Below are positions 36,650 through 45,874 of a stretch of 64,000 nt of DNA, in pieces. The notes under the pieces were generated by a model. It made no database searches and was not told where the DNA came from. It saw nothing but the letters and a program-made list of their open reading frames with translations. A program made the translations under genes and the position numbers. How positions within the stretch are numbered: position 1 is the stretch's first letter; the number at the start of each line of letters is the position of its first letter. The DNA comes from G963667855 sp963667855. GTDB lineage: Bacteria > Planctomycetota > Phycisphaerae > UBA1845. Location: NCBI GenBank assembly GCA_963667855.2, contig CAXXKI010000019.1:127505-191504 (forward strand), written 5' to 3'.

Positions 36650-38572
36650 CTACTTGTCGTCCTTAACTTCGAATTCCGCGTCAATGACACCGTCATCCTT
36701 CTTTTCATCGCCGGGATCGCCACCGGGAGCTCCGCCGGCAGATGCCTGTCCGGCCGCAGCCTGCTGCTGCTTGGCCATCTCCTCGTAAACGATCTTGCCA
36801 ATAGTCTGGGCGGCTTCCATGAGAGCGTCAACCGCCTTGTTTATCGCAGCAGCGTCGTCACCCTTGGCGGTTTCACGCACGTGAGAAACAGCCTGTTCGA
36901 TTTTCCCAATCTCGTCCGCGGGAACCTTGTCGCCGTGCTCCTTGACCTGCTTTTCGGTTTCGTAAGCAACATGCTCGGCTTTGTTACGCGCGTCGATGAG
37001 CTCTTTCTTCTTCAGGTCGTCGGCAGCATGCTCCTTGGCATCCTGCTTCATCTTTTCGATCTCTTCATTGGTTAAACCAGAAGAACCTTCAATCTTGATC
37101 GACTGCTCCTTGCCGGTAGCCTTATCCTTGGCGCTTACGGAAATAATCCCATTGGCGTCAATGTCAAAAGTAACCTCGATCTGCGGCAGACCTCGCGGAG
37201 CCGGGGCAATACCGCCTAGATTGAAATTACCCAATGACCTGTTATCCGAAGCCATCTGCCGGTTACCCTGAAGCACGTGAATGGTGACCTCGGTCTGGTT
37301 ATCCGCGGCCGTCGAGTACACTTCACTCTTGGAAGTGGGTATAGTGGTGTTGGCCTCGATCATCGGAGTCATTACCCCGCCGAGAGTCTCCACGCCCAGG
37401 GTGAGCGGGGTGACATCCAGAAGAACAATATCATCCTTGTCGCCGGCCAGAATGGAACCCTGGATAGCGGCTCCCATGCCCACAACCTCGTCCGGGTTAA
37501 TGCTCTTGTTGGGCTCTTTCCCAAAGATCTCCTTGACCAGCGTCTGCACTGCGGGGATACGAGTCGAACCCCCCACCAGGACCACTTCGTCAACCTCTGA
37601 AGCGGAAAGCTTGGATCCCTTCAGCGCTTCCATGACCGGACCACGGCAACGCTCCACTAACTGCCGGGTCAACTGGTCGAATTTGGTCCGGGTGATGGAC
37701 ATCTGCAAATGCTTGGGACCGTTCTGATCCGCGGTGATAAACGGCAGGTTAATCGACGTTTCCATGGTAGTGGAAAGCTCACATTTCGCTTTTTCACAAG
37801 CTTCCTTGAGCCGCTGCAGAGCCATTGGGTCTTTACGCAGATCCACGCCCTCGGTCTTGCGGAATTCCTCGGCGATATAATCGATCAGTTCCTCATCAAA
37901 ATCGTCACCACCAAGATGCCCGTCACCGTTAGAGCTGAGTACCTCGTAAACATTGTCGCCAATATCCAGAAGCGAGATGTCGAAGGTACCACCACCAAGA
38001 TCGAAAACAGCCACCTTGCCGGATTTATTTGAACCAAGCCCGTACGCCAAAGCGGCGGCCGTCGGCTCGTTGATGATTCGCTCGACCTTCAAACCGGCGA
38101 TTTCACCGGCATCTTTGGTCGCTTTACGCTGAGAATCGTTGAAATACGCGGGAACGGTGATGACCGCACGCTCAACCTTGGCACCGAGATAGTCTTCAGC
38201 GGTCTTTTTCAGATCCTGCAGGATCATCGCGCTGATCTCAGGCGGAGTGTATTCCTTATCTCGAATATCAACCTTAACCAGTTCGTCAGGTCCGCCGGAA
38301 ACCTTATAGGGAACAATCTTTTCTTCGCTGCTTACTTCGTTGTGACGACGCCCCATAAAGCGTTTGATCGAAAAAACGGTGTTAGTTGGGTTGGTAACCT
38401 GCTGATGCCGGGCAACCTGCCCGACCAGCCGCTCTCCCTTGTCGGTAAACGCCACAACCGAAGGCGTGGTTCGTGCCCCTTGAGCGTTAGTAAGAACCTT
38501 AGGCTGATCGCCTTCCATTACGGCCACTACTGAATTGGTAGTCCCGAGATCGATTCCGATGATTTTGGACAT
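36650..38572 (-). CDS. dnaK: chaperone protein DnaK (Hsp70)
   Basis: 640 residues. N-terminal ATPase: IGIDLGTTNSVVAVMEG, VFDLGGGTFDISLLDIG and VLVGGSTRIPAVQTLVKEIF. Substrate-binding domain: DVTPLTLGVETLGGVMTPMI. The C-terminal lid ends in a Gly/Ala-rich tail and acidic DGVIDAEFEVKDDK. AAAGGAG lies about 9 bases before the ATG. No grpE, dnaJ or hrcA is adjacent. No CIRCE element was found upstream; a GACGGC/GCCGTC hairpin lies at about 38613-38631. Confidence 0.98.
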   Translation of the reverse strand: MSKIIGIDLGTTNSVVAVMEGDQPKVLTNAQGARTTPSVVAFTDKGERLVGQVARHQQVTNPTNTVFSIKRFMGRRHNEVSSEEKIVPYKVSGGPDELVKVDIRDKEYTPPEISAMILQDLKKTAEDYLGAKVERAVITVPAYFNDSQRKATKDAGEIAGLKVERIINEPTAAALAYGLGSNKSGKVAVFDLGGGTFDISLLDIGDNVYEVLSSNGDGHLGGDDFDEELIDYIAEEFRKTEGVDLRKDPMALQRLKEACEKAKCELSTTMETSINLPFITADQNGPKHLQMSITRTKFDQLTRQLVERCRGPVMEALKGSKLSASEVDEVVLVGGSTRIPAVQTLVKEIFGKEPNKSINPDEVVGMGAAIQGSILAGDKDDIVLLDVTPLTLGVETLGGVMTPMIEANTTIPTSKSEVYSTAADNQTEVTIHVLQGNRQMASDNRSLGNFNLGGIAPAPRGLPQIEVTFDIDANGIISVSAKDKATGKEQSIKIEGSSGLTNEEIEKMKQDAKEHAADDLKKKELIDARNKAEHVAYETEKQVKEHGDKVPADEIGKIEQAVSHVRETAKGDDAAAINKAVDALMEAAQTIGKIVYEEMAKQQQAAAGQASAGGAPGGDPGDEKKDDGVIDAEFEVKDDK

Positions 38573-38879
38573 TTGTGTCTCTCCTTTGCTGTCAGATCAC
38601 CGGGACGGCCTGCTCAGCCGTCACACTTCCGGCCGATTGCACAAACGTAATTCGTCCCACATAGCCGATATGCAAAGTAGAGACCAATGACATCAAAAAG
38701 AGAGATTTTTATAATCGGTTTATTGACAAACACTTATAGAAATGCGCCAAATCAACAACCACAGGACACTGCCATCATGACAGGTATCGAGTCTGCGGTT
38801 TTGGCACCCAGATGAACTTTCGTTTGAAGTATCCCTGAATTTATCTTTGCACTCTGACTGCGGGGAGTAAACTCGAATA

Positions 38880-39356
38880 ATGGACACTGAACCGTACTCC
38901 ACCGAATACGCCAGCGGTTATCCAACCGTAACGCAATTATCCATCTTCTTTGAAAACAGGCTGGGAGAGCTGCTTCGCCTCACCAGGCTCTTCGACAACA
39001 CCGAAATCCATATTCTGGCATTGTCCGTGGTCAACTCGGTCGACTGCGCCATCATTCGCATGATCGTAAACGACCCGGACGCCGCTTTCGACCTGCTCCG
39101 GCAATCCGGCTTTGCCGCCACCCAGACCGAAATCCTCGTGGTTTCTCTACCACAGGGGAAACGGGCCTTACTGCATACCTGGGTCGCTTTTCTGAACGCA
39201 GAAATAAGCGTGGCGTACGCCTACGCTCTTTTGTCCCAGCCTTACGGACGCTCGGCGATCGCCGTGCAAGCCGATCAACTGGAACAGGCCGCCGAAGCTC
39301 TCATCGAACGCGGATTTACCGTACTCGATCAGACCGATCTGGCCGGTGAATGCTGA
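38880..39356 (+). CDS. tandem ACT-domain protein
   Basis: 158 residues composed of two ACT-type domains: VTQLSIFFENRLGELLRLTR (about 18-37) and, after about residue 95, HTWVAFLNAEISVAYAYALL, each with the beta-alpha-beta-beta-alpha-beta pattern. Stand-alone double-ACT proteins usually bind amino acids as regulators; the ligand is unknown. GGGGAG is about 12 bases before ATG 38880. It is divergent from dnaK. Confidence 0.83.
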   Translation: MDTEPYSTEYASGYPTVTQLSIFFENRLGELLRLTRLFDNTEIHILALSVVNSVDCAIIRMIVNDPDAAFDLLRQSGFAATQTEILVVSLPQGKRALLHTWVAFLNAEISVAYAYALLSQPYGRSAIAVQADQLEQAAEALIERGFTVLDQTDLAGEC

Positions 39357-39360
39357 CCTC

Positions 39361-39536
39361 AAAAAGGGGACATCACTGATATTCAGTTTACCCCTGCTCA
39401 CTCGTTTTCGTATATTTTTACTCGATCAACAATACCCTTTTATGTATCGATATTGCCAACCAATGTTTTCGAGATCATTAAGTGAATATATCATCGCCAA
39501 TGATAATAACGGCAAAACACCATAATCAGTGATGTC
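39361..39536. repeat. palindromic REP-like element interrupted by an IS4-family insertion
   Basis: Left arm AAAAAGGGGACATCACTGAT (39361-39380). The right arm starts ATCAGTGATGTC (39525-39536) and continues, after the IS and its duplicated target, as CCCCTTTT (41005-41012). Rejoined, the arms are a 19-bp perfect inverted pair around about 145 bp with no gene. Confidence 0.7.
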
Positions 39537-40998
39537 CCAATAGTGTTCGGCACGGCAATTGCGTATTGAAGAATGGTGATGAAAATAATGCTTTATAATG
39601 AAGGTTAAAGGCATTATCGGGAATGGAAGGAAAAAATCTGCGCAGCATCAAGGGGCGGCTGGTTATAGATAAACCGCAGCTTAGGGTTGTGGTTTGAGTT
39701 TTTCGATATGAGCAAGCAGTTCCTCTTCGTCAGCCAAGCCGCTCATGTAATAACAAAGCATTTCGTAGGTGCGAAGGGTCGGTTTCCGCCCCGTCCACAG
39801 AGTGATCAGTAGAGATGCTATAATCGCCACGTAAGTTTGGATTTCGATGCCGTTCTGGCAGTGACTCAGCAAATGTCGGCACCCCAGAATATGTTTAAAA
39901 AAACGGAAGAATGTTTCGATGGCCCAGCGATGCTTGTAAATCAAGGCTATTACTTCCGGATCTACGTCCATGATGTCGGTGGCTACAAGAAGCACTTCGC
40001 CTTGATCAGGGCCACCTCTGGCGTTTTTCTTAACCTTGTGGCGAGGTTCGCTGGCGATCTCTACTAATCGCAGAGGTCTGTTCATTCCGGTTTTGCCTGC
40101 CTGCTCTCCGGTAAATCGGATCGTCATGTCCCGTCGAATCTCACCAGGTTTGGCGTTGGGAGATGAGGCTCGTTCTTCCAGAACATCGAACACGCTGTTG
40201 TCGCGTACGCGGCAAACGAACGAGGAATTCGCCTTAAGAATATCGGCAAAGAGCTCAAACTTGGCGTATCCCCGATCCAGAACGTAAACCCGATCGGGCG
40301 ACAGGTTCGCCTGCAATACGCTTCTTTCGTTACCGTCGCCGTCAGTTAAGTCCATATGAGTTGGTACGCCTTTAAGCAATTCAAAATGCGTGTGCAACTT
40401 TATGCCGTGCATCCCTTTGGCATTACTCCACATCGCCTGCACAAGCTTTGGGAGAGCAGACAGGACCGTACCGTCCACCAATGTAATAATACCGCGAATG
40501 TCTTCCAATTCCCTGTTGCCCTTGAGAGTTGGCAGCTTGTCGACCAGTTCTCCGATAATTCCGCGAAGCAACTCGGCATCAAACACCCTCGCTGCTTCTG
40601 AGAGCGAACCGAGTGAAGTTCGAGGACAACCAAGGATTCTTTGTACTTTCTTCAATTCTCCAGCCTGTTGGATACCCCGCAAACTTGTGACTATAGGGTT
40701 AAAGAAATACAGAAGAATCAAGGCCGTGTACTGGTCGTAATGGAGCTTCCGGTTACCGGCGATATCCCGGGCACAAGCGGCATCGTGAAGCTTGTCCAGC
40801 ACTGGCAAAAGCAGCTTGAAATGCTTGAACCCTTGCAGATCCTGCTCTTGAATTTTCGGTTTTTTCTTCCCAGCCATACATGAACAGTATGAACCAAAGC
40901 CGCGCAATGCGCAAGTAAAATGTGGCGCGACATGTAAAGCTATGCGCGACACGTGGTTATAGAAATCTACAAGCAATTGCCGTGCCGAACACTATTGG
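39537..40998 (-). mobile_element. IS4-family insertion sequence, intact
   Basis: 1,462 bp bounded by 26-bp perfect inverted repeats (39537-39562, beginning CCAATAGTGTTCGGCACG, and 40973-40998). It is flanked by direct repeats TGATGTC at 39530-39536 and 40999-41005. The inserted copy splits the right arm of the palindromic element at 39361. It carries one full-length transposase. Confidence 0.93.
39681..40877 (-). CDS. IS4-family DDE transposase
   Basis: 398 residues from ATG 40877 (MAGKKKPKIQEQDLQGF); the frame extends to 40976 without a convincing start. DDE features: ITLVDGTVLSALPKL (first Asp), VYVLDRGYAKFELFADIL (second Asp, typical YxLDRGY) and the YREK-like segment IYKHRWAIETFFRFFKHILG (Glu). 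The N-terminal part resembles the DUF4372-like region of this IS group. Intact. Confidence 0.94.
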   Translation of the reverse strand: MAGKKKPKIQEQDLQGFKHFKLLLPVLDKLHDAACARDIAGNRKLHYDQYTALILLYFFNPIVTSLRGIQQAGELKKVQRILGCPRTSLGSLSEAARVFDAELLRGIIGELVDKLPTLKGNRELEDIRGIITLVDGTVLSALPKLVQAMWSNAKGMHGIKLHTHFELLKGVPTHMDLTDGDGNERSVLQANLSPDRVYVLDRGYAKFELFADILKANSSFVCRVRDNSVFDVLEERASSPNAKPGEIRRDMTIRFTGEQAGKTGMNRPLRLVEIASEPRHKVKKNARGGPDQGEVLLVATDIMDVDPEVIALIYKHRWAIETFFRFFKHILGCRHLLSHCQNGIEIQTYVAIIASLLITLWTGRKPTLRTYEMLCYYMSGLADEEELLAHIEKLKPQP

Positions 40999-41035
40999 TG
41001 ATGTCCCCTTTTCTCTATAGGCTGATCCCTCGCCG

Positions 41036-43228
41036 CTACCGCATGGCAATAACCGCATGCGCCGGCGGAACAACCAGGCAACCATCGTTCATTGCCGGCA
41101 ATGGTAAATCAGCATCAGGGTTATTGATCCGCCGAAGCACCGCACTGCCCCGCAGATCCTCGAGAACCGCAGGCCATTTGAATTTCATCTTCTTCCCGTC
41201 ACGATTGACCACCACCATACCCATAAGCAGACCGATAATTTCCTCGATCAGCACGGCGGTCCAATCAGTCTGCCATATAGAATTACCCAACTGATCACTA
41301 TGCAGACAGGGGACAGTCAGCCTGATTACGTTAGCGCCGGCCTCTCTCGCGGAATAATGTATCCCCTCCTGAAAAGCGTCCGCGTCAATCTTTACCGAAA
41401 CCCGCAGATCGTCTTTTCCCCAGCAACTCGGCGACTGATCGCTTAAGCTTTCCCCAGCGGGAACACCACGATAGAAATGCCGCCCGGAAACAGTTTGCTC
41501 GGCAAGAGAGGGCAGAGCACCGGCTAATACGTCTGAGAATTCACATTTATCCGCCGCGGTAACGGTCACTTCGTGGGTATCCGAGGCAGCTACATCGATT
41601 ATCGCGGCTATCGAGCCCGGTTCAAACTCCGCATCAATAGGAAACAGCTCAGGTCTTTCTTCCGGCTTCCAGCCGCCGGAAATCATTCCCGGCGTCGAAA
41701 GCGGTATCCATGCCACCCGGCAGACCGAAGCCAGAGTTTTTGCATAGGGTGAATCATACGGGGCCTTGCGCACCAGGTGCTTCAACCAGGACATCACGCC
41801 GTAGGCACCGATCAGATCGTCTTGGGAAAATCCAGAACGTATCAATACCAGCGGGCGATCGGGAACCGGCGAGCCTATCGTCGCTTCCGCCGATCCCACG
41901 TTGATCAACTGCAGTTCATCCAGATCGTCCGGCCCCAGCCCTTGAGCCCAGGCCAGGGGAGGAAACCTGTCGACCATATCGCACAGGTGATGACGAAAAT
42001 CGGTAATAGTCCTCGCGCATGCCGTGTATTGCCCCATTGTCGGCTGTTTTTTGCCCAGAGCACTCACCAGCAGTTGCCTGGCAATCGTGGGTTCTTCAAG
42101 GGAACTGGGTAGAGCTTCGGCCGGCTCGACGTCCATCACTATCACCGCACCACTATCCGTATGATGAATAAGCGCTATTGGTTTTTCAGAAGTGGACTCG
42201 GAATCCGTCACCGAATCAAGCAGAACATCGAAACCGTGCTCTTTACAGAAAGCATCAAACACCCGGTTCGTTCTGAACTGTCTCTGCGTCATTACTGTCG
42301 AGTGATCACGCCTGCCGCCGAAGGGAATAATATCGTGCAAAGCCATTGCAGAGGTTACAAAATTCGCATAGCGCACACGGGCATGCAGGGGATCATCCGC
42401 CTGCTCGATCAGTTTGGTCAACACATGCTCGTCTGACATTTCCGCAAAAGCCTGCAGCGACACAATCACGATTTTGTTTTTCGCAAGAGACTTCAACGCC
42501 CGCACTGAGCGGCATGACGATGGCGCCTTGGCGTCGGGCAGAAAAACAGCATCAGCTGACCGGACTGCCCCGGTGAAGTTCTTTGAATCCGCAATACTTA
42601 CTTTCTTATCGCCCAGGCATACGCGCAATATGTCCATGAGCGGGCGATCAGCGTCGGCTGTAAACACTACCGCACTCTTAACTTCCAGCGGTGCCGGATT
42701 CGCACAAGGCAGTGCGGTAATTGCCCAAGGATGGGATTTCAATTCAGAATCTATAACCGCCGCCACGCCAACACGGTGAACAGTGGCAAAACCGCGAACA
42801 CCCTCCAGACCAATACGCAGTTCTATCTCCTTTACATCCGGGGGAGTCTTATAACTGCATCGCAGAGTATAATGCCTGGCTCGTCGCAACGGCGCGGTCC
42901 TCAACACCTCTCCTGCCGAGCCGTCGGCACAAGTCGGCACCAGGGATAAAACCAAACCGCCCGCACTACCGTCACAATTACAGTCGCAGGAAACCACCGT
43001 CTCTATACGATAGTTCTGATTCTTCTTGGGCCTGAACGATTGAACCCACACTCCACTCGATTCGTCACACCGGCTGTTGATCTGCACACCGCCCAGATCG
43101 CCATTGTTCGAATTGGACACCAACCGCCAATCGACCGCGTCACTATCCGCCAACCATCGCCATGCCTTTGGCTTGCGAACTCCCTCGGAAAAATCACCGT
43201 TTTTAATTTTGTTCAGATCGCCGAGCAT
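41036..43228 (-). CDS. large hypothetical protein
   Basis: 730 residues, no signal peptide or membrane helix. The first 150 residues begin LNKIKNGDFSEGVRKPKAWR and look like a beta-sandwich/carbohydrate-binding type domain with a CDCNCDGSAGG cluster. The middle part has Rossmann-like strands (SAVVFTADADRPLMDILRVC, DSGAVIVMDVEPAEALP). The C-terminal part resembles a peptidoglycan or polysaccharide-processing scaffold without identifiable catalytic motifs. It ends 30 bp from the IS4 target site, so the insertion spared the coding region but may have removed its terminator. No family was recognised. Confidence 0.65.
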   Translation of the reverse strand: MLGDLNKIKNGDFSEGVRKPKAWRWLADSDAVDWRLVSNSNNGDLGGVQINSRCDESSGVWVQSFRPKKNQNYRIETVVSCDCNCDGSAGGLVLSLVPTCADGSAGEVLRTAPLRRARHYTLRCSYKTPPDVKEIELRIGLEGVRGFATVHRVGVAAVIDSELKSHPWAITALPCANPAPLEVKSAVVFTADADRPLMDILRVCLGDKKVSIADSKNFTGAVRSADAVFLPDAKAPSSCRSVRALKSLAKNKIVIVSLQAFAEMSDEHVLTKLIEQADDPLHARVRYANFVTSAMALHDIIPFGGRRDHSTVMTQRQFRTNRVFDAFCKEHGFDVLLDSVTDSESTSEKPIALIHHTDSGAVIVMDVEPAEALPSSLEEPTIARQLLVSALGKKQPTMGQYTACARTITDFRHHLCDMVDRFPPLAWAQGLGPDDLDELQLINVGSAEATIGSPVPDRPLVLIRSGFSQDDLIGAYGVMSWLKHLVRKAPYDSPYAKTLASVCRVAWIPLSTPGMISGGWKPEERPELFPIDAEFEPGSIAAIIDVAASDTHEVTVTAADKCEFSDVLAGALPSLAEQTVSGRHFYRGVPAGESLSDQSPSCWGKDDLRVSVKIDADAFQEGIHYSAREAGANVIRLTVPCLHSDQLGNSIWQTDWTAVLIEEIIGLLMGMVVVNRDGKKMKFKWPAVLEDLRGSAVLRRINNPDADLPLPAMNDGCLVVPPAHAVIAMR

Positions 43229-43412
43229 TGAACTTCACACGTGCCACACACGCCCTCAAAGACAGTAACTACTCACAGTTCCACTACGGAAAATAAGAAA
43301 ACCTGCACACTCTTTCATTGCGCCGCCAAGATAATGATCGATCATCCATCACCGGTCAACAGGAGATATGTTTCAGCCAGGTCATTAAGTAAATACACTG
43401 CTTCGCGAAACA

Positions 43413-43889
43413 CTATTTAAACAAGGCGAGAAACGATGTGAGCAGAAACGCCGCAGCCACAATTGCCACACCAGACATTACAGCAACCGCGCCTTTGAAA
43501 TACTTAGGCGGGGCAGGAAGGTCGTCAACGGCCCAATGGGGAACAAACTTCAACCGGATTACCTGCAAACCAAGCCCGATCATAATCAACCCGGTAACCA
43601 CCAGGAGTAACCGGGTTAAAAAAAACTGCCTGATCAACAGCAACAGTATTCCACCAATTAAACCGGCCCCGCCCAAATGTATCGCAAAATCAACCAGATC
43701 GTTGATGTCATTAACTTTCTGCAGCGAATAAAACGTAATCCGGGCACGCGTGGCGAGCTCCTCCCATTCTATTTCACTACCACACTCCGGACATCTATTA
43801 CCCGGCACACCGGTTAGGTTATAACCACATTCAATACATATCGGAGGCAGCTTCTCCCGCCATTGCCCCCTGGTCAGACTACTGGTCAT
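43413..43889 (-). CDS. zinc-ribbon membrane protein
   Basis: 158 residues from ATG 43889 (GTG 43895 is possible). The N-terminal zinc ribbon CIECGYNLTGVPGNRCPECG spans about 18-37, followed by three hydrophobic helices (about 72-90, 90-108 and 132-152). It has the same architecture type as the 14473 and 30790 genes with the ribbon at the other end. It is on the same strand and directly upstream in transcription of other genes only at a distance; the function is unknown. Confidence 0.72.
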   Translation of the reverse strand: MTSSLTRGQWREKLPPICIECGYNLTGVPGNRCPECGSEIEWEELATRARITFYSLQKVNDINDLVDFAIHLGGAGLIGGILLLLIRQFFLTRLLLVVTGLIMIGLGLQVIRLKFVPHWAVDDLPAPPKYFKGAVAVMSGVAIVAAAFLLTSFLALFK

Positions 43890-43944
43890 CGCCACTGTTC
43901 CACGAATGGAAAACTAACTCTAAAAACACCTGTCACCTGGCAGT

Positions 43945-45786
43945 TCACTCCTCGTCGACCCGCCCCCGGTGAGGACGGCCTAGTATCGCCCACGCCCGGC
44001 GTCCAAGGATCACTGAGAATATATCACCACCCCGGCCATCTATATTTCTGGCGAGCAGTAAAATCAACGCAATAACCACACCAACTATAAAGCCACCTAG
44101 ATGCGCCCAGTGAGCGGTTCCCGTATCACCACCGTAGATGGTGTAGAAAACATCAAAGCCGATGAAAAACAGAACAACCCAGAATCCACGCAGGGAAAAT
44201 ATCCGCAAATAAAGACAGAAGATAAGATACCGGAACCAGAAAGCCATATGAACTTTATGTACCGGAAACAGAACGAAATACATACCGGCCAATCCCATTA
44301 TCGCTCCCGAAGCACCAACACACGGAGAGATAGTATCTCCATTCATTGAAACCACGTGAGCAATCGCAGCCCCAACAGCCAGGACAGGATAGACAATTAT
44401 GGTTTTAAGGTTTCCGATCAATGCGTTTACCCTCGATCCGAAAACCAATAAAAAGAGCATATTGCCCAGCAGGTGCAACGGATCGCCATGAAGAAACGCG
44501 TGAGAAAACAGTTGCGATACGCTGAAACTGCCCACACATTTCTGGTTAGCGTTCAATGAATCGTGCGCAGCCCGTACGCACTCATCTCCACTTAAACCTT
44601 CATCTGTAAACCGATCCTTGGCGGCCAGATACGCCTGGGAATCTCCCCAGGATGTGTAGAAATACACCTCCTCGAGAATTTCCGGATCAAGTTCTACGTC
44701 CCCCGCCCAGAGCATGAGATTCTTGTGCGATTGCATTGATGATGAATTTTTCCAATCAACCACAAAGAACCAGCAGCTTATTATTATGGTTAAAACCGTT
44801 ATAGCTCGGATAACATGCGGCTTCTTCGTCCCAAACGCCTCTGACGCAATTGGATAGATACCAAACCAGATGATCCAGCTTATCAGAAACAGCACCCCTT
44901 CCGCCGCCTCGCGATTATCATCCATCCCGGAGTCATGCGAAGTAATAATGGGTCTGCCGGTACGAATATCTATACCGCACTGCACGCAGATTCTACTGCG
45001 ATCGGGTAGTCGTCTTTTACAACTCGGGCACTCTGGACCATTGTGATTACCTGCTTGCGGCGGTTTTACCGGCAGCGAAACCGGAGGACCGGCATCAAGC
45101 TCATCGTCGTCGATCAGGGTAAACATTGCCCCAAAATCACCGCTGTCATCGCTGGATTTGGTTTTGCTTTTTTTCGACGGCACCCGCTCCGGTATCGGCG
45201 GAGGAACCGATTCCGATATCGGAATAGACAATGGAATCGGATAAGACACCGGCGGTTCATCGCGGTTTATTGGAACTTCTGAATCATGCCCGCTACCAGC
45301 AGACCCTGGTTCAAAAGTCGTCGAAACAACAGCCTTTCCACTACACCGCGGCGGTGGCTCGGCAATGTATTCCAGTTCATAGTTGCCGATCAGGACAACG
45401 TCACCGTTTAACAGGTTCCGGCCATTGACCAGACGCCCGTTAACCATCAACTCCAGAGTACGACTGATATTCTCAATGCGCCAGCCGTATCCTCCCTGGA
45501 GCAATCTGCAGTGCTCAATATCAACCGAAGAATGGCCCAGATGGAAATCAGCCCTTACCGATCTCCCGACGATCATTGGTTCTTCGCCGCAGGGAAAAAC
45601 CTGCTCATCAAGCCTGCCCGGTCCGTTGCGAATAATCAGCCGGGCCTGAGGGGTTGCGTCAGTCCGCAATCCACCGGCAGCTATTATTCGCGTTTTCCGC
45701 TCGCAACGAGGACAGGATGTAAGTTTACCGACATGCTCACCGGGAAGCTTGAGATCCTTGCCACATTGACACCTCATCCTGATCAT
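43945..45786 (-). CDS. FHA domain-rhomboid protease fusion
   Basis: 613 residues. Order: N-terminal zinc ribbon CQCGKDLKLP...CPRCER (6-30), FHA domain (about 68-135; VGRSVRADF, SSVDIEHCRL, VNGRLVNG), a Pro-rich linker (about 145-245), a second zinc ribbon CPSCKRR...CVQCG (253-271), then a rhomboid domain (about 296-580). Rhomboid hallmarks: HGDPLHLLGNMLFL (HxxGN-like), catalytic Ser493 in GASGAIMG and His562 in AHWAHLGGF. It is predicted to be an intramembrane serine protease whose cytosolic N-terminus binds phospho-Thr proteins. Its neighbour at 45875 shares the ribbon-FHA-ribbon N-terminus. Confidence 0.9.
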   Translation of the reverse strand: MIRMRCQCGKDLKLPGEHVGKLTSCPRCERKTRIIAAGGLRTDATPQARLIIRNGPGRLDEQVFPCGEEPMIVGRSVRADFHLGHSSVDIEHCRLLQGGYGWRIENISRTLELMVNGRLVNGRNLLNGDVVLIGNYELEYIAEPPPRCSGKAVVSTTFEPGSAGSGHDSEVPINRDEPPVSYPIPLSIPISESVPPPIPERVPSKKSKTKSSDDSGDFGAMFTLIDDDELDAGPPVSLPVKPPQAGNHNGPECPSCKRRLPDRSRICVQCGIDIRTGRPIITSHDSGMDDNREAAEGVLFLISWIIWFGIYPIASEAFGTKKPHVIRAITVLTIIISCWFFVVDWKNSSSMQSHKNLMLWAGDVELDPEILEEVYFYTSWGDSQAYLAAKDRFTDEGLSGDECVRAAHDSLNANQKCVGSFSVSQLFSHAFLHGDPLHLLGNMLFLLVFGSRVNALIGNLKTIIVYPVLAVGAAIAHVVSMNGDTISPCVGASGAIMGLAGMYFVLFPVHKVHMAFWFRYLIFCLYLRIFSLRGFWVVLFFIGFDVFYTIYGGDTGTAHWAHLGGFIVGVVIALILLLARNIDGRGGDIFSVILGRRAWAILGRPHRGRVDEE

Positions 45787-45874
45787 AACTGCATATTATA
45801 CTTCATCATGAAAAAGGATTCAGCCTTTATTGTGATTTTTAATATCTGATGTCGATATTCGGAAATAGATTCCG

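Noticed and set aside
38573..38720. Possible CIRCE operator upstream of dnaK
   Set aside because: No TTAGCACTC/GAGTGCTAA pair is present; only an unrelated GACGGC/GCCGTC hairpin.
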